Shown here piece after piece: positions 1 to 5,883 of a stretch of DNA of 6,038 nucleotides. The first letter of the stretch is position 1. The number at the start of each line of letters is the position of its first letter. The stretch spans positions 1 to 6,038 of the forward strand of contig CAMCUG010000096.1 of assembly GCA_945878835.1 (NCBI GenBank), given 5' to 3'. This DNA comes from Chryseobacterium gleum (lineage in GTDB: Bacteria > Bacteroidota > Bacteroidia > Flavobacteriales_D > Sanyastnellaceae). The notes under the pieces were generated by a model. That model ran no database searches. It worked only from the letters and a program-made list of their open reading frames with translations, and was not told the DNA's origin. The translations under genes were made by a program, and so were the position numbers.

Positions 1-9
1 GCCTTCAAA

Positions 10-630
10 TTAAAATAAAGGGTCTATTAATTCTGCCGGAGTTTGATGTGGACGAAGGTGTAGTCCTTTTAATCCAGCGCGAACGGACCCTTCAACATGC
101 TGAATTGAATCGTCGATAAAGATTGTTTTTTCGGGCGTAAGTCCATGAACTCGACAAATTTCCAAGAAGGATTCAGGGTTGGGTTTACGCATACCCAGCA
201 CATTGCTGTAGTGAACGAATTCAAAAGCCGATTTGAATTTTTCTAGCCCGTAAGTGTTTTCAATCATTCGTTCGAAAACTTCAACATGCAATTCATTCGT
301 GTTGCTGAAGATGAATGTGCGAATGCCCTTTTCTTTCAACGTGAAAATATAGTCGACACGCTCTGGAATTAAATGAAGTAAAATACAGTTCCAGGCTTCT
401 TCCAATTCTTGACGGGAAGCATTCGGAAGATAATTTGAAATCCAATCGTAAAAGGCATTACCTGGAATTTTTCCAATTTCTAATAAATTGAAAATTTCAT
501 CTTGTTGAGCTTGAGAATACACTGCTTTAAAAGAGTCCATTCCTAGCGCTTCGAAAGCTTTTGCTGGGGCGTTGTAATCTATTTCAAATAGTACACCTCC
601 AAAATCGAAAATTACCGCTTCATAATTCAT
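10..630 (-). CDS. HAD-superfamily phosphatase, subfamily IA, YihX-like
   Basis: This 206-residue protein is a complete HAD hydrolase. The nucleophile motif is DFGGVL (D9 is the catalytic Asp). Motif II is FSNTN (S109), motif III is the Lys in GMRKPNP (K149), and motif IV is FIDDS (D173, D174). Residues of roughly 17-88 form the small helical C1 cap. The segments SNTNELH, LGMRKP and IDDSxxHVEG closely resemble E. coli YihX, a sugar-phosphate phosphatase acting on alpha-glucose-1-phosphate, so a cytoplasmic small-metabolite phosphatase is likely; the substrate is inferred. As in YihX, the usual second Asp of motif I is Gly (D-F-G), so the general acid/base of standard HAD phosphatases is not in its normal place. 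The ATG lies just before motif I, as expected for the family. The gene follows the HTH gene by 21 nt and has its own promoter-like box. The fold is certain; the substrate is not. Confidence 0.92.
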   Translation of the reverse strand: MNYEAVIFDFGGVLFEIDYNAPAKAFEALGMDSFKAVYSQAQQDEIFNLLEIGKIPGNAFYDWISNYLPNASRQELEEAWNCILLHLIPERVDYIFTLKEKGIRTFIFSNTNELHVEVFERMIENTYGLEKFKSAFEFVHYSNVLGMRKPNPESFLEICRVHGLTPEKTIFIDDSIQHVEGSVRAGLKGLHLRPHQTPAELIDPLF

Positions 631-635
631 GAAGG

Positions 636-643
636 CAAAGGTA
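636..643 (-). promoter_or_regulatory. Bacteroidota -7 box (TACCTTTG) for the HAD gene
   Basis: On the minus strand the sequence TACCTTTG matches the Bacteroidota primary-sigma -7 consensus TAnnTTTG at all fixed positions. It ends only 5 nt before the ATG of the HAD gene, so transcription would start at or within a few bases of the start codon, giving a leaderless or nearly leaderless mRNA. I see no good TTG-type -33 element at the expected distance, which falls in the 3' end of the HTH gene. The box suggests that the HAD gene can be transcribed independently of the genes before it. Confidence 0.55.
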
Positions 644-651
644 AGTTAAGA

Positions 652-1008
652 TCAGAATTCTGGGATTTTCTCTCCTGTTTTTGCTTCGAACAATGCGCGA
701 AGTAAGGCATACTTTTCACGAAGATCAGTCAATTCTTTTTTCACCGCGACGATGTCGTTTTCCAAACTTTCTGCTTTCAACTCGTTCGCTTCTTCTAATG
801 AAGAACCACTTGAAAGAAGTTTAGAGTAAAGCGAAAAGAAATCGGTATCTAGGGCTTTCGATAAATCGAATAAAAGTCTCGAATCAACAGAATCTCTTCT
901 GTAAATTCCATAAACGTTTTGCTTAGATGTGTTAATAATTTTAGCCAATTCTGTTGGTCCAAGACGCAAATCTTTTGCTCTGTTCTTAATACGTTCTCCT
1001 ATGCGCAT
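652..1008 (-). CDS. XRE-family helix-turn-helix protein with coiled-coil tail
   Basis: This is a 118-residue putative DNA-binding regulator. Residues about 3-62 form a Cro/C1-type helical domain: LGPTELAKIINTSKQNVYGI carries the two HTH helices (about 17-36), and LLFDLSKALDTDFFSLYS is the usual following helix pair (about 45-62). Residues about 71-108 are rich in Glu, Lys and Leu with heptad-like spacing (EEANELKAESLENDIVAVKK), suggesting a coiled coil for dimerisation. There is no signal peptide or membrane segment, so it is cytoplasmic. It lies 62 nt after the HU-SPOR gene and 21 nt before the HAD gene. Small HTH plus coiled-coil proteins of this form are common in Flavobacteriia, and their targets are generally unknown. 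No toxin-like partner is adjacent, so I do not call it an antitoxin. Family assignment is good; the regulon is unknown. Confidence 0.88.
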   Translation of the reverse strand: MRIGERIKNRAKDLRLGPTELAKIINTSKQNVYGIYRRDSVDSRLLFDLSKALDTDFFSLYSKLLSSGSSLEEANELKAESLENDIVAVKKELTDLREKYALLRALFEAKTGEKIPEF

Positions 1009-1040
1009 AATTATGTTTTGATTTGAGCGAAGGAAAGAAT

Positions 1041-1064
1041 ATTAAGCGCTAAACGAATCTTAAT
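1041..1064 (-). other. Inverted repeat between the HU-SPOR and HTH genes
   Basis: The 62-nt gap (1009-1070) holds a perfect 6-nt inverted repeat, ATTAAG (1041-1046) and CTTAAT (1059-1064), with a 12-nt loop. It could be a weak terminator for the HU-SPOR gene, whose stop is at 1071-1073, or an operator for the HTH gene that starts at 1008. The stem is AT-rich and the T-tract after it is poor, so neither role is secure. I see no good TAnnTTTG box or Shine-Dalgarno sequence in this gap. Confidence 0.2.
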
Positions 1065-1070
1065 GAAATG

Positions 1071-2069
1071 TTAATTTTGTTTTAACCACGCTGAAGGGTT
1101 TACTTCGGATTTCACCTTTTCGAGCATTTGAATCACGGCCTCGTAGTTCGAGTCACTTGCTGCTGATACAAGTTGTAGATTTCCTTTTTTACTGGATAAA
1201 CTTGCTTTGAATCCTTTTTTATTTAACTCAGCGACCATGCGATTTGCATTCTGAGAGACAGCGAAGGCCCCTACAATGATTTCGTATTTAGCAATATGAG
1301 TAGGATTAACAGTTTCAACGACTTCAGGTTCTTCTAAACGAATTGGAGCGGTTATCGCAGTTTCGATAATCGCAGGAGCAGGCACAATGTCAGTATCTTC
1401 CGTTACGGTATATGTTGGAATAGCTCTCGTCACAGCTGGCGTGTATTCAGCCACACGACTTTTTGTTCCAAAAAGTTTGAAGGAAGCATATTGCCAGTCT
1501 GTCGATTCAATTTTATGCGAAAGAGCGAATATTCCAACACCCAATATAGGTAGTGCTAATACTGCTGCTGCTTTCCAAATCCATTTAGATCCTTGAGCAG
1601 CGCGTTTCTCAAGCACAGAAACGTCGGCAGTTACAGGCTCTTCAGTTTTACGCTCAACAGGAACAAGAATAATCTTTTCTAATCCGAATGATTCAAGTGA
1701 GAAATTTCCTTTGCTATCTGGAATGAATTGAATTTTTCCTAAACGATCTTGAAATAATATTCCAATTCCTTTCCAAGAAATTTTTTCACCACGAAGTAAA
1801 GTGTTCGATTGCTCTTTTACCCATACTTCCAATTCAATTTTCCCTTCTCCGTATGTGCAGTTGTTCAACGCGCAGAGAGCAGAAACCAACAAGCCGTCGT
1901 TTTCTTTAATTTGAGGATTGAATCCGATTGTTTTCTGAGGAGGGTAGACTGTGTGCAGATTGGTATTCAAAGTTGCACCCTTATATTTTGCAATGAATCC
2001 ACCCATTCCCGGAAGGACCACACAATCGTTGGAGTACAATAAATCTTTGATTAGGTTTTCGAACTGCAT
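1071..2069 (-). CDS. HU-CCDC81-like / transmembrane / SPOR-domain protein
   Basis: This 332-residue protein has a three-part layout. Residues 1 to about 57 (MQFENLIKDLLYSNDCVVLP, then GMGGFIA and an IGFNPQ segment) match the first bacterial HU-CCDC81 domain. Residues about 58-128 (NDGLLVSALC, WKGIGILFQD, IQFIPD) match the second. A single transmembrane helix spans about 163-184, preceded by basic residues (K155, R156, K162). A Pro/Thr/Glu-rich linker (about 205-258) leads to a C-terminal SPOR domain (about 260-330: YEIIVGAFA, ANRMVAELNKKGF, a final SAWLK). SPOR domains bind denuded septal peptidoglycan; HU-family domains bind DNA or act as protein modules. The topology implies HU domains in the cytoplasm and SPOR in the periplasm, suggesting a role in division or chromosome-envelope linkage (inference). 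A promoter-like box lies 4 nt before the ATG. This domain combination is widespread in Bacteroidota but little characterised. Confidence 0.9.
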   Translation of the reverse strand: MQFENLIKDLLYSNDCVVLPGMGGFIAKYKGATLNTNLHTVYPPQKTIGFNPQIKENDGLLVSALCALNNCTYGEGKIELEVWVKEQSNTLLRGEKISWKGIGILFQDRLGKIQFIPDSKGNFSLESFGLEKIILVPVERKTEEPVTADVSVLEKRAAQGSKWIWKAAAVLALPILGVGIFALSHKIESTDWQYASFKLFGTKSRVAEYTPAVTRAIPTYTVTEDTDIVPAPAIIETAITAPIRLEEPEVVETVNPTHIAKYEIIVGAFAVSQNANRMVAELNKKGFKASLSSKKGNLQLVSAASDSNYEAVIQMLEKVKSEVNPSAWLKQN

Positions 2070-2073
2070 AATG

Positions 2074-2103
2074 CGAAAATACGGATTTTTATTGGTCTTC
2101 CAA
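2074..2103 (-). promoter_or_regulatory. Promoter-like TTG-N19-TATTTTCG before the HU-SPOR gene
   Basis: In the 36-nt gap after kdsB, the minus strand reads TTG (2103-2101), 19 nt, then TATTTTCG (2081-2074). This fits the Bacteroidota -33/-7 arrangement (TTG or TTTG, about 19-21 nt, TAnnTTTG) with one mismatch, C for T, in the -7 box. The box ends 4 nt before the ATG, so the predicted start site falls at or beside the start codon. This would separate the HU-SPOR gene from the kdsB transcript and again implies a leaderless mRNA. Confidence 0.5.
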
Positions 2104-2105
2104 GC

Positions 2106-2816
2106 CTAGGCCTGATATTTCACAAGATCTTCTGGAGTGTCTATTCCTGTTGAGTCGTGGGAAGTCACTACTACCGAAATAGTTAAGTCATGCTCCAACC
2201 AACGAAGTTGTTCCAGCGATTCGGTCAGTTCCAAAGAAGAGGCTTTCAACTTATTAATTTGCTGAAGGGCACTCGTAGTGTAGGCATAAACCCCAAGATG
2301 TTTGAAGTAATCGGGTTTGCCATTTCGAGCAAATGGTATGGTTGATCTTGAAAAGTACATGGCTCTTCCTGAAGTGCTGAATACCACTTTTACTCTGTTC
2401 GAATCATTCGCTTCTTCCCTGTTTTCTAATTGAACGGCTAAAGTCGCGATATCGGTTTTTGAGGCGATTAGGGCATTCGAAAGTTCTTCCAACGATTCAA
2501 CATGAACAAAAGGCTCATCGCCTTGAATGTTCAAGACAAAATCGAAATGCCCCTCAATGTTCGGAAGGAGTTCGCAAATGCGCTCAGTGCCGCTGTTACA
2601 ATCTTCTGAAGTGTAAAATGCTTTGCATCCGTATTCCACAACATGCTTGAATATGCGCTCGTCGTCTGTGGCCACCCAGACGTCGGCTAGCGAAGAACAT
2701 TTTTTTGCTTGGTCAATTACCCTGCGGATCATGGATTTTCCGTTGATCTCAATCAACGGTTTTCCAGGGAAACGCGTGCTTGCATATCTAGCGGGAATAA
2801 TACCAAGGCCTTTCAT
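2106..2816 (-). CDS. kdsB: 3-deoxy-manno-octulosonate cytidylyltransferase (CMP-Kdo synthetase)
   Basis: The enzyme activates Kdo with CTP to give CMP-Kdo and PPi, the donor for Kdo transfer to lipid A in LPS assembly. It is cytoplasmic. The 236 residues fit the family length, and its motifs are present in order: IPARYASTRFPGKPL (7-21, nucleotide loop with R10 and K19), VATDDERI (48-55), SGTER (75-79), NIQGDEPF (96-103; D100 is the expected Mg2+ ligand), MYFSRSTIPF (153-162), FKHLGVYAY (171-179), ESLEQLRWLE (199-208) and GIDTPEDL (224-231; D226 is the second expected metal ligand). One oddity is EDCNSGTER, where E. coli KdsB has DHQSGTER, so C73 replaces a usually conserved His. The ATG lies 1 nt after the receptor stop (TAA-C-ATG), implying translational coupling. 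No Shine-Dalgarno sequence is visible. No other Kdo gene is in view. Confidence 0.96.
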   Translation of the reverse strand: MKGLGIIPARYASTRFPGKPLIEINGKSMIRRVIDQAKKCSSLADVWVATDDERIFKHVVEYGCKAFYTSEDCNSGTERICELLPNIEGHFDFVLNIQGDEPFVHVESLEELSNALIASKTDIATLAVQLENREEANDSNRVKVVFSTSGRAMYFSRSTIPFARNGKPDYFKHLGVYAYTTSALQQINKLKASSLELTESLEQLRWLEHDLTISVVVTSHDSTGIDTPEDLVKYQA

Positions 2817-2817
2817 G

Positions 2818-5253
2818 TTACAAACTTAAGGTGTATTGCACCATGGTTAGGCGAGGATCTTCAATGGCAAGCGGACGAATAGCATATTCACGGTTCAGAA
2901 CATTGTTCATGATGATAGCGATTCTATGTTTGTCTGAAAATGTATAACCTATGCGCGCATCGAAAACATAGTCGCCTTTTGTGTGATTGGCGCGCCATGA
3001 ATTAATTCCAGGGTTGAATTCAGTGGGAAAATAGTTTTCTAATTGAGAAAAAGCCTTGTCAATATTTTGCATGTGCGAGTTAGCTCGGAAACTGATTCCA
3101 GAATTAATTTTTCCTTTTGTTGCGCCAACATCGATACGAATCAAATGCTGCATGCGATATTTCAAAATGTTGTTGGAGTTGTTTTCGCTAGTATTCAAAT
3201 AAGTTGCCTGTGAGAACTCACTAATTACAATGGTTCCTGGAGTTTGAATAGTTCTGGCATAAACATAATCTGGAGTCGTGCTAACGGGCTTGGTGTAGGT
3301 GTAACCGGCTAAGATATCAAATCGAATTTTGCGGATATTTCCTGTACCCATGATGCTAATTTCAGCGCCCCGCACTTTAGCCCCCCCTGTGTTTAAGCTT
3401 TTAAATCCGATAGCGCTTGTAAGTTCGTTCAAGTTTGTAACAGGCACGGGAACCCATTGGCCAAATGTGAATTCAATAAAATTTCTGAATTCTTGTTGAA
3501 AGGCAGCAATGTCAATGAACCCTTTGAATTCGCCAATTTTGAATCCTTGTTTAATTCCTATTTCGGCATTGTATGAAGTCTCTGGCTTCAAGTCGGGATT
3601 TGCGAATACTTGAATCGCTCCAAGTCCTGTTACAATGAACTTCTCTGCAATACTTGGGAACCGGTATCCTTGGCCGTATGAAGCTCGCAAGTACGTCGCC
3701 TGCCCCAATTTGTAATTCGCTCCTGCACGAAATACGGGCTTGCCGTTCTTTTCACTGTTCAAAACAAATTGCTCATAGCGCACGCCTCCAGAAAGGTTCA
3801 GGCGTTCGCCAATTTTTTTATCGATTTGAAAATAGGCGGCGGTATTCCTAGCTCGGTTGTGTCCGTCTATATTTCCTCCTAAGAACAATTGTCCTCGTGC
3901 ATCGGTATTTGTGTTCACCACCCCAGCAGTCGTAGTTAGATTTTTAATTTTATTGAGCTCCCAATTTTTCTGCACTTGATATTCCGTGTAGAACACATCC
4001 GAGAAATTCCCTTGATTGTTATCGTTGTTGTTGTCTAGCGATTGCCATCTCGATTTCAACGAGTGCACCGCGCCTTTTTTACTCGTGTATTGAATGGAAG
4101 GGTCTACTGTGTATAATTGCTGAATGGTGCGTGTAGCGCTGCCGGCATAAGCTCCGTAAAGCCCAGTAGAGCTATTGTCCCAAATCAAAGTAGCGAGTGA
4201 GTTGCCGGTTGAATAAATTCCAGCAAGACCAATGTAAAGTCGGTCTGCTAAACGGTATCGAAGATTCAGATTTAAGCGCGCTCTGTTGGCGGCGTTGTAA
4301 CGATCGACTTTCGTAGGAGTATATCCGCCGTTTGAAAAACTGCCGTCTGCAGTGTCTTTAATTGGACCCAAGTGCCCATCATCGTATTGCACGCTAGAAG
4401 CAAGAACAAAATCAAGTTTTCCGAATTTTTCTGAATGAAGAAAATTAATCCCGCTTTTCATTCCTTGTCGGTTCCAATACACAGCTGAACCTGATTGCGG
4501 CTTGGAATAAAATCCGTGATAAACAGAAACTTTTGTTTTTGGTTTTAAAGTGGGGTAGGCGGTTCTGAAGTTGATCACACCACTTAATGCCGAACTTCCG
4601 TAAAGCACGCTGCTCGCACCTTTGATGATTTCAACTTGCGATACATTTTCTGTTGGAAGAAATCCCCAACTTGGCTTTCCGGCATCTCCGCTTAGAATGG
4701 GAATGTTATCTACCAATACTTGAACCCGACTTCCTGCACCAAAACTATACCCGCTTCCACTGCGGATTTGAGGCTCATCGTCTACAATGGCAACACCTGG
4801 AGTTTGTTGCAAAATCTCGTCAATATTCACCGCGTTTTTATCTTCAATTAATTTCGGTTGAATAACCTCCATACTTACTGTAACCTCACCAATGTTCTGC
4901 TCATATCTTCCCGCAGAAACAACAACCAAATTCATTTGATTGTCGTTCGAAATTAATGCTATGTTGAATTCTTGATTCGCCGTTAGGCTGATTTCTTTTT
5001 TGAATGTCTGATGGGTTAAGTAGGCGGCAATAAGGGTGTAGTTTCCCGCAGGAGCCTCTATGCTGAAGTTTCCTTCAGGCGTTGAACTCATACCGTAAGA
5101 AGTGTTTTCGAAATACACCAATACAGCGCCCAATGGTTTTTGAGTTTGCGAATCGTTGATTTTACCTGAAAATTTAATAGTTCCGGCTTGTGCCCAAGTT
5201 GTAACGCACAACAATAAACCCAAAAGGGTCAGGAGGTTTTGCTTAAGGTTCAT
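2818..5253 (-). CDS. TonB-dependent outer-membrane receptor
   Basis: This 811-residue protein is a complete TonB-dependent receptor, which imports a scarce ligand across the outer membrane using TonB/ExbBD energy. Residues 1-23 are a signal peptide (K4, a Leu-rich core, likely cut after AQA). Residues about 26-100 form a carboxypeptidase-regulatory-like beta-sandwich (GKINDSQTQKPLGAVLVYFE, PEGNFSIEAPAGNYTL). LVVVSAG (109-115) is the likely TonB box. The plug runs about 118-230, with EILQQTPGVAI, the RVQVLVDNIPI loop and VEIIKGASSVLYGSSALSGV. The rest is the beta-barrel, with late motifs LKPETSYNAEIGI and the NNVLNREYAI strand. It ends in Leu rather than the common Phe. No SusD-like lipoprotein is adjacent, so it is not a standard SusC glycan importer; a siderophore, haem, metal or cobalamin ligand is possible, but the sequence does not decide. 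It starts 39 nt after the deacetylase and is nearly joined to kdsB. Confidence 0.95.
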   Translation of the reverse strand: MNLKQNLLTLLGLLLCVTTWAQAGTIKFSGKINDSQTQKPLGAVLVYFENTSYGMSSTPEGNFSIEAPAGNYTLIAAYLTHQTFKKEISLTANQEFNIALISNDNQMNLVVVSAGRYEQNIGEVTVSMEVIQPKLIEDKNAVNIDEILQQTPGVAIVDDEPQIRSGSGYSFGAGSRVQVLVDNIPILSGDAGKPSWGFLPTENVSQVEIIKGASSVLYGSSALSGVINFRTAYPTLKPKTKVSVYHGFYSKPQSGSAVYWNRQGMKSGINFLHSEKFGKLDFVLASSVQYDDGHLGPIKDTADGSFSNGGYTPTKVDRYNAANRARLNLNLRYRLADRLYIGLAGIYSTGNSLATLIWDNSSTGLYGAYAGSATRTIQQLYTVDPSIQYTSKKGAVHSLKSRWQSLDNNNDNNQGNFSDVFYTEYQVQKNWELNKIKNLTTTAGVVNTNTDARGQLFLGGNIDGHNRARNTAAYFQIDKKIGERLNLSGGVRYEQFVLNSEKNGKPVFRAGANYKLGQATYLRASYGQGYRFPSIAEKFIVTGLGAIQVFANPDLKPETSYNAEIGIKQGFKIGEFKGFIDIAAFQQEFRNFIEFTFGQWVPVPVTNLNELTSAIGFKSLNTGGAKVRGAEISIMGTGNIRKIRFDILAGYTYTKPVSTTPDYVYARTIQTPGTIVISEFSQATYLNTSENNSNNILKYRMQHLIRIDVGATKGKINSGISFRANSHMQNIDKAFSQLENYFPTEFNPGINSWRANHTKGDYVFDARIGYTFSDKHRIAIIMNNVLNREYAIRPLAIEDPRLTMVQYTLSL

Positions 5254-5279
5254 GTAGCAATAATAAGAAATACTTTTTA

Positions 5280-5307
5280 AAAAGATATAACCCTATAATT
5301 TCTCAAA
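5280..5307 (-). promoter_or_regulatory. Weak promoter candidate before the receptor gene
   Basis: On the minus strand TTTG (5307-5304) is followed after 16 nt by TATCTTTT (5287-5280), a near match to TAnnTTTG that lacks the final G. The spacing is shorter than the usual 19-21 nt. The box lies 26 nt before the receptor ATG, a plausible leader length. The 39-nt gap also holds a 12-nt perfect palindrome, CTTTTTAAAAAG (5273-5284), overlapping the box. The gap is very AT-rich, so both may be chance. Confidence 0.2.
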
Positions 5308-5883
5308 CGAAATAGTAGAAGTTTGTTCGAAGTATGCTTCAAGCAACGCAATTGTTTGGGGCAGTTCATGCAACACAACAATATCTCCGCACTTAGCCAA
5401 TTTCAGGTCGTTTAATTGCGCCTCGAATTTTTTATTCGAATCGAAATCACCAGGCATTAATGTCCATCCAATCAATGGGAATTTATTTTTCAAATAGTTG
5501 TATTGCCAAACCCTGAGCTTTCCATAGGGAGGTCTGTATAGCAGTGTTGAAGGAATAGAATTGGGCAGTTTGAAATTCTTTAACAATTCAACACGATTGA
5601 GCTTTCGCGAATTCGTGTGTTCGTTGCTGTGAAATCCAATGGCGTGATTTTCTTCTTGAATGCGAGCGACCAGTTCAGGATATTTATCGGCATTCTTTCC
5701 CAACAAAAAAAAAGTTGCGCGTGCATTGTGCTTTTTTAAAAGTTCAAGTAATAGTATAGTAACTGCCGGATTCGGCCCGTCGTCGAAGGTTAGATATACC
5801 GCTTTTGAATGTTCAATGCGCCAAGTGACTTTGTTGAAGAGCCATTGTAAAATTCTAGGTGTACGAACGAAGTAGAAGCTCAT
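5293..5883 (-). CDS. Polysaccharide deacetylase, NodB-fold (carbohydrate esterase 4 type)
   Basis: This 196-residue protein is a compact NodB-homology domain that would remove N- or O-acetyl groups from a polysaccharide or related glycan. All the main motifs are visible: TFDDGPNP (32-39; D34 the expected base, D35 metal-binding), HSNEH (85-89; H85 and H89 metal-binding), RPPYG (117-121), GDFD (145-148) and VLHE (170-173; H172 the expected catalytic His). Motif 5 carries Glu where Asp is common. No convincing signal peptide is present; the N-terminus (MSFYFVRTPRILQWLF) is hydrophobic but mixed, as in other short Bacteroidota members of this family, so its location is uncertain. Its ATG overlaps the TGA of the gene before it (ATGA), so the two are probably translationally coupled. 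A run of nine T (minus strand, 5713-5705) falls in the ATFFLLG segment. The substrate is unknown. Confidence 0.93.
   Translation of the reverse strand: MSFYFVRTPRILQWLFNKVTWRIEHSKAVYLTFDDGPNPAVTILLLELLKKHNARATFFLLGKNADKYPELVARIQEENHAIGFHSNEHTNSRKLNRVELLKNFKLPNSIPSTLLYRPPYGKLRVWQYNYLKNKFPLIGWTLMPGDFDSNKKFEAQLNDLKLAKCGDIVVLHELPQTIALLEAYFEQTSTISFEKL

Noticed and set aside
652..1008. HTH gene as antitoxin of a toxin-antitoxin pair or as a phage repressor
   Set aside because: The neighbours are a housekeeping-type HAD phosphatase and an HU-SPOR protein; no toxin, integrase or phage gene is in view.
1387..2042. Plus-strand open frames of 69 and 77 codons opposite the HU-SPOR gene
   Set aside because: They lie wholly inside a minus-strand gene with clear domains, have no recognisable motifs and no promoter or ribosome-binding signal.
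2104..2111. 8-nt palindrome GCCTAGGC spanning the kdsB stop codon
   Set aside because: It is too short for a terminator or attachment site and has no T-tract after it.
2459..2829. Plus-strand open frames opposite kdsB
   Set aside because: The minus-strand kdsB reading frame carries every family motif; the antisense frames show no domain-like sequence.
3654..4865. Plus-strand open frames opposite the receptor gene
   Set aside because: These are short frames within a full-length receptor gene and lack protein-like features.
5273..5284. Perfect 12-nt palindrome CTTTTTAAAAAG before the receptor gene
   Set aside because: It has no loop, is made almost wholly of A and T in an AT-rich gap, and matches no operator I know; chance is likely.
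5660..5875. Plus-strand open frame opposite the deacetylase
   Set aside because: It is antisense to the conserved TFDDGP and TFFL motifs and is best explained as a shadow of that gene.
2818..5883. Deacetylase plus receptor as a polysaccharide utilisation locus
   Set aside because: There is no SusD-like protein, glycoside hydrolase, lyase or sensor in the window; the receptor alone is not enough.
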